Source of the DNA: Scleroderma bovista
Lineage: Eukaryota > Basidiomycota > Agaricomycetes > Boletales > Sclerodermataceae
Assembly: GCA_037178675.1 (NCBI GenBank)
Contig: JAYMGJ010000690.1
Span: 1-23,669, forward strand
DNA length: 23,669 bases
Direction: 5' to 3'
A program made the position numbers and the translations under genes. The notes beneath the pieces are model-generated. The model was not told the DNA's origin. It saw only the letters and a program-made list of their open reading frames with translations, and made no database searches. This document shows, in pieces, positions 7,999 to 18,775 of this stretch (the first letter of the stretch is position 1; every line of letters starts with the position of its first letter).

Positions 7999-10900
7999 AT
8001 GGCGTGTGTTCCCCACGAGGAAGATGCAAGGTCTGTGCACTTATCGATTATCAGAAGTCGGTCTCATTCTCAATCATGCACCAGAGACCCGTCTGTCACT
8101 GTCAACCTTGCTCCCCAGCAACCCAGGCAAGGCCCTCAGGTGAGTATACCTATCGCGTGTCACCCATTCTAGACTAAACTGTGAAGCAGCCCGAAAGACG
8201 AGGAAAGCGTTCTCGAACGGAGTCCGTTGCTACTACCAATGGAGATGGTCGTGAACCCAGACAGTCGACACATCAACCCGCTGGTTCACTCCAGCTAGGG
8301 AGTAACCAGAATCAGCTGTTAACTGCTCATCAGCGTCGTTGTCTCGGACAGCAGAGGCGGCGTCAGCGTGAGCGCGAGGAACGCCAAGCTCATGGTGGTC
8401 AGCAGCAGGGTAAGTATCTACTAATAACTTGCACATTTGCAATGCTAACATAGCTCTGTGGACAATTTGAATCTTTCTACAGCCTCCAGTAGCCTGCTGC
8501 CCGATGATCAAATGGATGTTGACCAAACTGGTGGATTGATGAATAATGAGCAGGTTCGATTGCCAAGCGCTTCGCGCCGCTCACTTGCTCAGCGCAGCCG
8601 GCGTGAAAGGGAGCGCCAGCAACGCGAAGCTGATGTGCAAGCACGTGAGCAGGAGCAGGCCACTCTCCCTCCACCATCCCCTCTGGCAGCACATCCGCCA
8701 CCTCCGCCACTGCTACCACCTCTGCCACCGCTGCCACCTCCGCCACTTCCCCCACTGTCTGCGGACAATGACCAGCACAACCGGCGCTCCCTCGGACAAC
8801 AGAGACGTCGTGAACGTGAACGCGAACAGCAACAGCAGCAACCACGTGTCAATCGGGAGGTCCGTGCTCTAGACCTTTATTTTGCTGCACGTCGTCCGTA
8901 CGTGGAACCTAGCAGCCGCCATGATCTGGGCCGTATGAATGTGGTGTGCCAAAAATGTCAGGCTTATCATTGGATGGCTGAACGCCTTGTAGCTTCATCG
9001 GATCGCAATCCAGTGTTTGGTTTGTGTTGTAATCATGGCCAAGTCCGCCTTCCCCCCACTCATGAGCCCCCTCAAGCTCTCAAAGACCTCTTAGAGCACG
9101 CAACTCCAGATGCACTCGAGTTTCAATCTAATATACGCCGCTATAATGCTGCCTTGGCATTCACGTCATTGGGAGTTCAGATAGATCACCAGATCAATGG
9201 GGGGCATGGGCCATATGTGTTTCGCGTTCACGGAGAGCTATGTCATCAGATCGGGGAACTCATACCCTCCGAAGGCCGCCGGCCAATGTATGCCCAGTTA
9301 TATATCTATGATCCTGAATTTGCACTTGATGCACGCATGCAACACAATGATGGTCTCTGTCGTCGCATGATGGAGAAGCTCCAGAATGTGTTGCTTGCAC
9401 ATCACCGGTATGCGCCGCTTTTTCGTCATGCCCATGAACTACTCATGCAAGAACCTGAGGACTCACTGATTACTGTCCGCTTGCTGGCTGACCCTACGCG
9501 CGACCATCGACGATACAATCTCCCAACCATCAGTGAGATTGCTGCAGTTATTCCCGGAGATGGTGCTCATGCGACTGAGTCGCGTGATATTGTCTTGCAT
9601 CGTCGCTCTGGTCCACTGCATCGCATCAGCGAAGGCCATAGATCGTATGCATGTCTTCACTATGTGCTATTCTTCCCTTATGGTGAAGATGGCTGGCACT
9701 GGGACATGCGACTCCACCAGCCAGACAAAGCTGAGCCGAGCAAGCTGTCTCAGATACGCTATACTGCATACCAGCTTTTTCCACGCAGTGCTCAGTATGC
9801 TGCTCTTTTCCGCGGCCGTGCGTTATTTCAGCAGTATCTGGTTGATATATTTGCATCCGCTGAACAGGGCCGTCTCAGATATTTACGCCACAATCAAGAT
9901 CAACTGCGGGCATCACTTTACAGTGGTCTTCAGGATGCCCTTGCAGGTCCTCATGACGATGGACCTGATTTACACGAAATTGGACAGCGCATTGTTTTGC
10001 CGTCGTCCTTCACTGGAGGTCCACGGTACATGTATCAGTGCTATCAAGATGGTCTAGCACTAGCTCGGTACTTCAAAGCTATCGATATATTCATGACTGT
10101 CACTTGTAATCCGAAGTGGCCAGAGGTTCAGCGGGAGCTTCTTCCAGGACAGACAGCTGCGGACCGTCCAGATTTAGTTGCCAGGGTGTTCCACATGAAG
10201 AAGACGGAAATTATTAATAACGTTTACAAGAATGGTGTATTTGGTCGCACCGTGGCATACATCTATACCATCGAGTTTCAGAAGCGCGGACTTCCGCACA
10301 TGCATTTGTTAATCTTCCTCGAGCAGCCACATAAGCTCCTAACTCCTGCTGATATTGACACGGTTATATGGGCCCGCTGGCCAGATCCTGACATGCACCC
10401 ACTGTTGTTCGAGACTGTCAAAGCATGCATGGTGCATGGCCCCTGTGGTGCATTCAACCCAAATGCACCATGCATGCAACACGAGAAATGTACCAAGGGA
10501 TACCCGAAACCCTTCCAGGAGCAAACCAACATGGATCACGATGGCTACCCGTTGTATCACCGACCTGAGGATCACCGAACATTCAAAGTTGGTCAGCACG
10601 AGCTTGATAATCGCTGGATCGTGCCATACAATCCATTTATGTCTGCGACATTCAACTGTCACATTAATGTCGAATGTGGCATCACTTTCCGTTCGCTGAA
10701 ATATGTGAACAAATACATTTGCAAGGGCCAGGACCGCGCAACCATGGAGATCAGCTCCCACTGTGACGAGATCAAGCAATATATTGATGGTCGTTATATA
10801 TCTGCCCCCGAGGCAGTCTGGCGGCTTTTTCAGTTCCATATTCATGAACAGCACCCTCCCATCACCCGGCTTCAAGTCCACTTGCCGGGACAGCATATGG

Positions 10901-13141
10901 TTGTTTTCAACCCAAATGATGACCCAGAAGTTGTCCGGCAGAGGGCCGAAAATGAATCTACTACATTAACTGCTTTCTTCAAAGCAAATGCTGATCCTGG
11001 TCCCCTCGGTGTTGTGGCACGCCAATACACATATCAGGAATTCCCCCAGCATTTGACATGGAAGGCAGACAAGAAGGTCTGGAGCATTCGTCAGAAAGGC
11101 TTTGCCCTTGGTCGCATGTACTATGTTGGTCCCACTGGTGGCGAACGATTCTATCTTCGGACACTTCTCACGGTTATCAAAGGTGCAAGGTCATTTACAG
11201 ATCTCCGAACCTTCCATGGTGTCGTCTATCCCACGTTTCGTGAAGCCTGTCTTGCTCATGGGCTACTGGAGGATGATAGGGAATGGGAACTGTGCCTAGA
11301 AGATGCTGTTATGATGCAGACAGGCCATCAACTACGACAGCTCTTTGCCACAATCCTTCTTTTCTGTGATTCATCGAATCCAGCACGACTTTGGAATGAT
11401 TTCCGTCAGCACATCTGTGATGATTTGCAACATCGGTTGACTGTCATGGGTCGTAACAATCCATCAGCAGAAGACGCCTTTGACTTTGGCCTGTACCTCC
11501 TCAATAAGCTCCTGATGGAGTCAGGACACTCACTCACAGATTTTGCAATGCCCCAGCCTCAGCACAATTGGGACATTGAGCAAGGAAACCATTATATTGC
11601 AAAAGAGTTATCTTATAACAGGGATGACGAACAAGCAGCAGCATTGGCAAACATACCGCTTCTTAATTTGGAGCAAGCTGATGCATTCAACCGCATTTTC
11701 GACTCGGTCACACACAATAAACAAAAGTTCTTTTTCCTCAGTGGCCCAGGAGGAACAGGAAAGACATTTGTTTACAAGACAGTTTGTCATCGCATTCGTG
11801 CAGAGGGATGGATTGTTCTGTGTGTTGCATCCTCTGGAATAGCTGCCTTGCTCATGCGTGGGGGACGAACCGCACACTCCATGTTTAAAATTCCCATTGA
11901 TGACCTCAGCGAGGACTCATTTTGTCGTATTCCAAAAGAAGGTCTCCTCGCAGGGCTCATACGTTCCACCGTACTAATCATCTGGGACGAAATTACGATG
12001 CAGCACAGGCATGCATTGGAGGCTGTGGATAAAACATGCCGCGATATTCGAGACAGTGGTGCACCTTTTGGTGGGATCACTGTTGTTATTGGAGGAGACT
12101 TCCAGCAAATCTTGCCAGTCATAAGGCGAGGATCAAGAGAAAGCACAGTGGATGCAACGGTTCAATATTCCTACCTTTGGAACCATGTTGAGATCCTTCG
12201 TCTTAAGCAGAACATGCGCCTTGACGAAGCCAGCCATAGCTTTGCTGAGTGGCTTTTGGACATTGGTCATGGTCGAAATTCAGATGCACTGGATGGTCAT
12301 GTTGTGCTTCCAGAGGATATGCTCACAACTGACATCGACACCCTTATTGCCAAAATATATGGAAGCATTGAACACGAGCAACATATCCCACCCCCCCAAT
12401 ATTTCAGTGATCGCATGATTCTCGCAGCACGCAATGGTGATGTTGATGAGATAAACAAAACAGTTCTACACAAGATGATTGGTGACGAGATATCATTTTT
12501 CAGTGCTGATGAGGTCATTCACGAACAAGGAGTCGACGGACAACAGCCAGATCAAATTGGATACCCTGTCGAATTTCTACGATCTCTCAGTGCTTCTGGA
12601 CTCCCCCCTGGGGAGCTCACACTCAAAGTTGGCTGCCCACTGATCTTGCTTCACAATCTTGCACCACAGCAGGGTCTCTGCAATGGCACCCGGATGGTTG
12701 TGCTTCGCATGTCAAACCGGATTCTCGAGGTTCGAATACTTGGGGGAGACCATGATGGCAAGATAGCCTTCATACCCCGCATATCACTTATACCGTCCAC
12801 AATGAACTCTGACTTTACATTCCAGTTCAAACGACGGCAGTTTCCAGTGCGCCTTGCATTTGCGATGACAATCAACAAGGCTCAAGGGCAATCAGTGAAA
12901 TATGTTGGCTTGGATTTACGTGTTCCTGTCTTTAGTCATGGGCAACTTTATGTTGCGCTCTCTCGTGCAACATCACATCACCGCATTTCAGTCTTACTTC
13001 CAGCCGGCGAATCAAAAACACTAAACGTAGTATATCCAGAGGTTCTCACTGTATGGTGGGTTGTTTATCTGTCGTTTTGACGAGTTGAACTGGACTGACA
13101 CATAGTGCCGCCCTCCAGAAACATCCCTTCAGCATCACTGA
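7999..13141 (+). CDS. Helitron RepHel protein (HUH Rep endonuclease plus Pif1-type helicase)
   Basis: Predicted CDS is join(7999..8139,8187..8409,8483..13050,13106..13141), about 1655 residues. The ATG at 7999 is the first after an in-frame TGA at 7981. Introns of 47, 73 and 55 nt are GT-AG and keep frame. If the last is retained the protein instead ends at 13080. The N-terminus carries three basic Arg/Gln/Glu-rich repeats. A C-x2-C-x-x-H and C-C-x-H cysteine/histidine region follows near residue 280. The Helitron-like domain then has the HUH motif H727-M-H729 and the catalytic tyrosines Y862 and Y866 (Y-V-N-K-Y). The helicase has Walker A GPGGTGKT at 1209-1216, Walker B D1290-E, GGDFQQ at 1325, INKAQGQS at 1585 and YVALSRAT at 1611. 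All motifs of a rolling-circle transposase are intact: it nicks and joins ssDNA at the ends and unwinds the donor. Confidence 0.93.
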
Positions 13142-13337
13142 AGTCACACCGTTCGGAAATCACAATGTTCTGTGATATTCGGGAATGTTCAGTGAGTTTC
13201 CGTCACTGTTTGTGTCAATTGTCTAAGCGAAGTTGCTTAAAAGCAATCTGGACCACGGAATCACCTGCATTCAATACCTTCCCACTTTCCTTCCTATTTC
13301 CCATTCATACCACCTATATTTTGTCCTTACTCTGAGC
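13142..13337 (+). other. Intergenic region between RepHel and the OB-like gene
   Basis: 196 bp without a gene. It must hold the RepHel 3' end and the promoter of the second gene. I see CT-rich stretches near 13270-13330 but no clear TATA box. Confidence 0.35.
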
Positions 13338-14456
13338 ATGTCCCATTCGAGTGCAACAATCAGTGCTATTGCAGTGTTTGAGAATGGCCGCAAAGTTGAG
13401 GGAATGAGCTGCATCTTTGATGCGCAAATTTTCCTTGGGAAGGAGAAACCGCTACTCGCAGCACTTCGGTACTTTAATCGTGACAACAGAGAGTTTGGTG
13501 ATGTTGGATTCTATTTTATCACTGCCCGCGTAACGTTCTTCGTCCAATCCTTGTACAACACCAGTACTCACCCTTTTTTATTAGGTTGCAGCTATGGAGA
13601 ATGGTGCAAATATCTCACGTCTCGCAACCTGTCCTATGGAGACGGAATATGACTTAGTTGGTGAGGTCGTCAGGGTGAGAGAACAGCTGTTAATACTCTC
13701 AATGTGGTAGAGTGACTAATATTTTACAGCTAATCCAGATCAAAGTTCCAGACTGGCGAGGTATGTACTGTACTACTATGTGTCTCACTTGAATTTCAAC
13801 CCTGTGTCTGACATTTTCTGTACCAACTTCTCCACAGGTACTAGTGACGACCACGACGACAACCGTTTGCAAGCAATTGACATACGCGATATCGTGGATC
13901 TGGCCCAGTTACCGTATATTGAAATCTGCGGTACGACAGAAACTGTCGATGACCTTGCCGGCACATTCGAAATTCACGCGCACCAATATGTTGCCACGCT
14001 CCGAAATCCTGGTCGCGATACCAATTCTGCCATTGCTCTATCAGGTAGTAGTTTTAAGTTTCGGTCTATTATGCCAGTAGAGTGTACTGTCCCGGACACT
14101 GCTCGCTGGAGGTCAAAGGGCATTGGTAGTAAAGAGACCAATGGAAAACGGCTGGTCCCTCGCAAAAATACCTATGTCTCAATTACAGGTTTCATCACCG
14201 GCCGGCATTCCACTGCCAGTAACAAATGCTTCTGTGTTGAAGTTGATTCTATGGTATTTTTGGGTCGTCCTACAGTGCCAGGGACACCACAGGCCTCTCC
14301 ACTCGCAGGTACGAATTCAATCTCACACTAAATTAAATTATCTCATTGTCGTGTGTTGCAGGTGCTGCACTGAATGAAGCCTCTCCCGGTCGCTCGAACT
14401 TAAAGTTCGATTTCTCCCAACCTATCGGAAACAAGAAGCGGCGCATTGATGCTTAA
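13338..14456 (+). CDS. Second Helitron gene: 292-residue OB-fold-like (possible ssDNA-binding) protein
   Basis: Predicted CDS is join(13338..13529,13585..13674,13730..13760,13838..14308,14362..14456). The introns of 55, 55, 77 and 53 nt are all GT-AG with phases that fit, giving an uninterrupted 292-residue product. The N-terminal part begins with a beta-rich A-I-A-V-F-E-N-G segment. The middle and C-terminal parts (I-E-I-C-G-T to V-D-S-M-V-F-L-G-R) alternate short hydrophobic strands as in OB folds. The C-terminus ends in a basic K-K-R-R-I-D-A, possibly a nuclear signal. It sits on the same strand 196 bp after RepHel and inside the Helitron ends. Plant and animal Helitrons can carry RPA-like ssDNA-binding genes, so a similar helper role is plausible, but the fold is my inference from sequence pattern and context. 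Confidence 0.75.
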
Positions 14457-14658
14457 TTATCCTTCCGCCTCGAGTCGTTGACTCACTACATTCTTTCACA
14501 CAATATTCCTTTCGTTTTCCATTCTAAAATCAGACATTGACTTACTACAGTACCTCATGAATAACTTGGAATACCATTTTTAATTTTGATGTTATAAATG
14601 CAATCTATGTTTGGACACAACTAATAGTCACTGGACTCGAGTTGCTCAAATCTCTCGA
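14457..14658 (+). other. Helitron 3' subterminal non-coding region
   Basis: About 200 bp from the stop codon of the second gene to the 3' hairpin. It is AT-rich and contains CTCGAG-type words at about 14470, 14637 and 14653 that echo the 5' subterminal CTCGAG. It probably serves as 3' UTR and terminus-recognition DNA. Confidence 0.4.
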
Positions 14659-14684
14659 GTGGCGTAGCCACGGGTAGCTGCTAG
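14659..14684 (+). other. Helitron 3' terminal hairpin and CTAG end
   Basis: GTGGC and GCCAC pair across a 3-nt loop (14659-14671). Nine nt later CTAG ends the element at 14684 and the next base is T. The hairpin-to-end distance fits Helitron termination signals. Confidence 0.7.
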
Positions 14685-14927
14685 TATATAATATTCAGTC
14701 TTTATTCTGTAGTTTTTTTTATTGAATTGATATAAATTGATTGACTTTAACATTGAATGAATTAAGTGGTCAAAAATTTTCAAGTACAGACAGTAAAGGT
14801 AGTGTAGGTGCTGTTGATAGTACTACTGGAACAGTCTGGGACAGCTGGGACAAGTCCTGGGACAGTCCTGGACAGTGCTAGCCAGTTAGGTACCTTGCTA
14901 GGAGTAGCTGGGGCTCTGGGGTAACTG
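14685..14927. repeat. Non-coding flank with GGGACAG/TCCTGGGACAG repeats
   Basis: No gene. From about 14828 to 14880 the words CTGGGACAG, GGGACAAG, CTGGGACAG and CTGGACAG recur at close spacing, a short degenerate tandem array. The start is AT-rich. Confidence 0.4.
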
Positions 14928-15493
14928 GCCAGTACTAGAGTTTAAAAGTCCAGTCCATAGGACCGCAAAAAGACCAGAAACTGGACTGGACTGGACTGGT
15001 CGCAACCGGACTGCAGTTGCCAGTTGCCTACTTTTGAGAATGATGAAAAAGACTGGTTGCAACCGGTTGCAACCGCATTATGTAAGCAATACATATATGG
15101 TATAAAAACCCCTATATTACAGGCTAATTTTGGTCTGCAGTGGGTCTTAAGGGGTGTAAAACTGATCTTTTTGGATGAAATATGACACAAATAAATATAT
15201 AATGACTTGTATATAATTACTACAGTCTATAAATAGTATTTAGATGCTATCTGACACACCTTTGATGTGAAAAACATCAATAAAATGCAAAAAAACCGGT
15301 TTTTTAGTGGTTTGGACTGGTTTTTTTAGCAGTTTTGGACCGGTCTTTTTGAAAACCGGTTGCAACCACTTTGGACCAGTCTTTAAGCGGTCCATGAACC
15401 ATTCCCAGGCTTCCAAAAGCGGTCCAGTCCGGTCCTCTTCCAAAAAAGGCAAAAAAACCGGACTGGACTGGACTTTTAAACTCTAGCCAGTAC
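14928..15493. repeat. 8-bp target-site duplication of the MITE
   Basis: GCCAGTAC occurs at 14928-14935, directly before the left TIR, and again at 15486-15493, directly after the right TIR. Eight-base duplications are typical of hAT transposition. Confidence 0.85.
14936..15485. mobile_element. hAT-type MITE (550 bp, non-autonomous)
   Basis: The ends are perfect inverted repeats over about 21 bp beginning TAGAGTTTAAAAGTCC, flanked by an 8-bp target duplication. TAG-G type ends and 8-bp duplications are hAT hallmarks. No transposase is encoded. Inside, the palindrome GGTTGCAACC occurs at 15055-15064, 15065-15074 and 15358-15367, and GGACTGGACT-type words cluster near both ends; these are likely subterminal transposase-binding sites. 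Confidence 0.85.
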
Positions 15494-16340
15494 TGTCCAG
15501 TACTGTCCAAGGGAGGGTTGGTTTGCTGATGATAGCTTGCGCAATTGCATTGAAAAGTGCTGAAAGGTGGATCTCTGAGCCATGGGCCCACCATTGTCAC
15601 TTGGTGACAATGCTTTCGGTGGCTGACCCATGTGATACAGGAAAGCCCCAGTCATAAGCCTCACTTCTGCCAGCCCGTGTAGCATGGCCGATTGTCATCG
15701 TCCGCTGACCATATAACATGGCCTACACAGGTGCATGGGCTCCAACTAGGGAGCTCACTGGTTGGCGCAAGTTGTTGACTGACTTCGCCTTGTGGCTGTG
15801 CAGGGGCTCAACTAGGAGCTCACTGTCCTCCACAGCGTCAAGCTAGTTAAAGCGACACTACAGGGAGCTGGAGCGCTGTCTGGTGCATTGCTGCACACAG
15901 TGCTCTCACAGGGCTCATAACCTGTTGAAGCAATACCTATATACGTAGAGGAACTGCTACTCCAACTCACCTGTGTTGGAGATAAACAGACTGTTATGGC
16001 TTGTTTATATACTTACATAAGCATACATCGCACTACAGTAGTTTCTATTACTATAGTTCCCTCAGTAGCTTGCCAGACTACTGAGGGTGAGTATCTTTTC
16101 TACTTACCACTTACTACTACCTACTGATACCTTGTAGTTACCTACAGGTATATACTAATATAACAGTAGCTTGCCAGCATACTGAGGTTACCCTACAGCT
16201 CTCCTTCTCCCTTCTTCAGGCTAGACCTTCCCTGTGCAGACCACCACCTTTCTATAACCTGTTGGGTGGAGTGCACAACCTGAGATGGTAGCGGTAGCTG
16301 TTATATTATATAAGCAATGTCTGCTGTTTATATACAACAA
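15494..16340. other. Non-coding region without a convincing gene
   Basis: It contains a 10-bp-stem hairpin (16059-16087), a 24-bp direct repeat (16063-16086 and 16164-16187, two mismatches), and a repeated AGGAGCTCACT/AGGGAGCTCACT word near 15750 and 15814. It may hold an old LTR or SINE-like remnant, but I could not establish ends. Confidence 0.35.
16059..16087. repeat. Perfect 10-bp inverted repeat (hairpin)
   Basis: CCCTCAGTAG (16059-16068) and CTACTGAGGG (16078-16087) pair perfectly across a 9-nt loop. Most of the unit (16063-16086) recurs at 16164-16187, where the second arm has changed and the stem is lost. Confidence 0.7.
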
Positions 16341-16500
16341 ATAGTGTGATGTGTGACTGTGACATGTGATGTGTGACAGTAACATCTACTCTAAAGAGGA
16401 CTATTACTAATGTCTACACTAATATGGGTCACAGTCTTGTGTGCACTTTGTCGACGGTTTACGCCAGGTGCACATGCAACTTCAACACCAATGGGCCAGT

Positions 16501-16655
16501 GGTGATAATAGTTAGTAAACAAAACAAAAAAAAACATACAAACTGCAGGGGAAATAATGCTGTACAGGCATAGGGTGCAGGCGTACATGTGCCATCCATA
16601 CAGAGGACCTGTAATAATAGTTAGTATATGAAACAAAAAAAAAGAAACATACCTG
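16501..16655. repeat. Imperfect direct duplication, offset about 110 bp
   Basis: A block reading GT(G/A)ATAATAGTTAGTA, then an A-rich run, then CATAC and CTGCA occurs at about 16501-16547 and again at about 16611-16657. No gene overlaps it. Confidence 0.5.
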
Positions 16656-16710
16656 CAAGTGATTACAGTGGCAGAGTGGGGATCAGTGGGGGTGGGGTAA
16701 GTGATGGGAC

Positions 16711-17155
16711 TTAGTGAAATTTTGTGAAAAGTCTATGTACTGTGACATGCTGTGTCAGTGCTGTGTCACCATGGAACTGTGACCCTGTGGCAATGTATGC
16801 TGTAACTGCTGTCACAATCTGTACTATTATAGTAATTACTGTAAGCCCTGTCCCAAAACAAGGGATTTGCTGATGTAGCTCCATTTTTCCATTTTGCTTC
16901 CTGAGCTCATGCAGCAGCAGCAGCAGCAGCATTCTGATGTTGTTTGTAATATTTACAGCTACTATTCATTGGACCCAATGTGTCTCCTCCACAGTGGAAC
17001 TTCAAAGCTAACATTGAAGCCTTGGTGACATAAGCTCTGAGGTTCCAATTTAGGTATATTTGCATAGGGTTAGGGTTACAATTTTTATGCCACCTCAGAT
17101 TGGCAGTTGCATATATGGTGCAGCATCTAAGTGGTGTGCACCACAGGTGATCCAC
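16711..17155 (-). pseudogene. Possible gene relic, frameshifted at a GCA repeat (unknown family)
   Basis: Two minus-strand frames abut at the (GCA)7 tract: one from 17155 to 16907 ending in poly-Ala, the other from 16932 to 16711. Read across the tract they give a plausible continuous protein, with segments L-R-A-Y-V-T-K-A-S-M and H-E-L-R-K-Q-N-G-K, as if microsatellite slippage broke one gene. I do not recognise the family, and it may be chance. Confidence 0.3.
16911..16931. repeat. (GCA)7 microsatellite
   Basis: Seven perfect GCA units. On the minus strand they encode poly-Ala or poly-Leu depending on frame, at the junction of two open frames. Confidence 0.9.
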
Positions 17156-17880
17156 ACCATAGTCAAAAATGGTTGAAAACAGCCAATGAAAACAAACTTA
17201 GTTCGAAAAATTCGCAGTGGCGGTGCGTGTAAAGTACCATATATGGAAGGCTGCGCCATGCCCAGGATGGGCAATGACATCACCGTCACAGCGCTGTCAC
17301 TTCTGTTGCCTTTCCGTCACCGTGGGCTCTGCGATGGTGGCACTGCCATATATCGATCGGACAGGGGGGGGTGTCACTGAGGCAATTACAAATAGCAGCT
17401 CCTACTAGTAGTACCCGTACGTGAACACTGAAGGGCGACAGACCAGAGCACCCGCGACCGCGAACGGAGGAAGGAGGAGGCTGGCTCACAGGGAGACCGA
17501 TCGATAATATTACAATGGGGCGGCGGACTAAAAGGGTGCCGCAGCAGTCGTATTGTGCAGTAGTCGTGTATTACTAGTAGCTGTAGTAGTTGGAGTTGGA
17601 ACGAGAAAATGTGATGTATATTAACTGGAACGTAAGAAGAAGGGACGAAAAACGAAATGAATATGCGAAGCGGTACGAAGGACGGAAGGTGGACGAATTG
17701 GAGTGCGCGGCCATGAATAAATGCGCTGGCAGGGGATTGAGAACGTAAAGAAAGGAAAATGAGAACGATAGCAGAACGAGGAGCGAAACGGAAATGATAC
17801 GAGACGATACAATTGATGGTGTGTTAAAAAAATAAAAGGGATGGGACGAGTGAGCGAGCGAGATCGGGCGTGAGTCAGTG
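17156..17880. other. Region without recognisable gene
   Basis: I see no supported coding sequence. The part from about 17590 to 17860 is purine-rich on the plus strand with many CGAA(A/C)G-like words. A G9 run lies near 17363-17371. Confidence 0.3.
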
Positions 17881-17881
17881 C

Positions 17882-18398
17882 CTACTCGGTGGCCAGGGCC
17901 TCATTATTCATGAGGAAGCAGCGGCGCTCCCCATTGTTGGGATGGAGTTTGCGTGCATCCTGGATTGTGTTGACCAACACCGTGTGCCCCCAAGTGATAG
18001 CGCTTCCATATGCCTTGTACCAGTCTTCCTCGATCCCCACGTTTGCTTCATCGCTCACTATGGAGTCCATATTTTCTCTGGATCATTTCTCCGCTATTGC
18101 TGCAGATCTCCACTATGTCCTGCTCTTAGGACAGCCTCTCCCAGAGTTCCCGTGCACTGCCTGGCACATATCTTCCCAGCCTGCTCCCTCAGTCCCTCTT
18201 GTTCTCGGTCAGCGCGTTCTCCTCGTCAGTCCTGCGTCAAGGACGTACTTTGGTCATCTTAGGTCTATTGTCAAGCTTGAGAAGTCTTCTCTGGTCGTCT
18301 CTGTGTCCCCTGAGCCCTCAGCCTATGGTCCCTTCCTCCCAGATACTTGCCATGTCCATCTTCCTCTGTTGTTCGTCTCACTTCCCTGGATGCGTTGA
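17882..18398 (+). pseudogene. Doubtful overlapping ORFs, possible gene relic
   Basis: A plus-strand frame is open from 17889 (GTG; first ATG later) to 18398. Its latter half has coding-like composition, with V-L-G-Q-R-V-L-L-V and Y-F-G-H-L-R-S-I-V segments that faintly recall KOW-type domains. Opposite it, 17882-18070 on the minus strand is a 62-residue frame with a true ATG and a protein-like sequence. Only one, or neither, is likely real. No family is recognised. Confidence 0.22.
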
Positions 18399-18775
18399 AT
18401 TCAATACTCTATCCGCTTCCCTACTTTCAGACGACGTCCCCCAGCACCATGACAGTTATTTCCCCCCACTTTATAGTGCTATTAGGAAGAAGAACCCTCT
18501 CTCGTTCTTTCCCAGAAGAGAGCTCGTCAAGGGAGCCTGTCAAGTCCAGGTCTACTCCGGTAGGGGGTCTGGTCAAGTCCGGACGAGCGCGGACGAAGGA
18601 AGAGGGCAGAGGGCTGGACGAGAGATTAGTCCAGCCGGAGTTGGTGACCGCTTGGATTCAACGACTAAGGACAACGAGCGTTGATCCCTTGCGTAGGTTC
18701 CGGTCAAGAAGGGGAGACGGAGACAGAGACGGAGACGGGCAAGATCAGGAGTAGAGACTATGGTTGATTTCAGAC

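Larger units (their letters stand above)
7791..14684 (+). mobile_element. Autonomous Helitron (6894 bp) with RepHel and an OB-like second gene
   Basis: The 5' end TCTACTTTATTAAAC resembles the usual Helitron 5' consensus and is preceded by A (7790). The 3' end has a GTGGC-GTA-GCCAC hairpin (14659-14671), then 9 nt, then CTAG (14681-14684) followed by T (14685). An A/T insertion site without target duplication, a TC start and a hairpin before CTRR are the defining Helitron signs. The two genes inside both splice into full-length open frames, so this looks young and possibly active, unlike its neighbours. The subterminal regions share AACTCGAG/CTCGAGTT in inverse orientation. Confidence 0.82.

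Noticed and set aside
8076..8139. Alternative RepHel start at ATG 8076
   Set aside because: Its frame does not match exon 2 after the 8140-8186 intron, whereas the ATG at 7999 does.
8477..8872. Gly/Arg-rich and His/Pro-rich ORFs over the RepHel N-terminus
   Set aside because: Shadows of the proline- and arginine-rich coding repeats of RepHel.
9533..11299. Alternative-frame ORFs within RepHel
   Set aside because: They overlap conserved Rep motifs in the main frame.
15304..15600. Minus-strand ORFs across the MITE
   Set aside because: They run over the right TIR and target duplication and arise from GACTGGACT repeats; no transposase motifs.
15932..16338. Possible solo LTR starting TGTTGAAG and ending ACAACA
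   Set aside because: No matching flanking duplication and no second copy; ends could not be supported.
17066..17079. AGGGTTAGGGTT, telomere-like
   Set aside because: Only two units inside ordinary sequence; not a telomeric tract.
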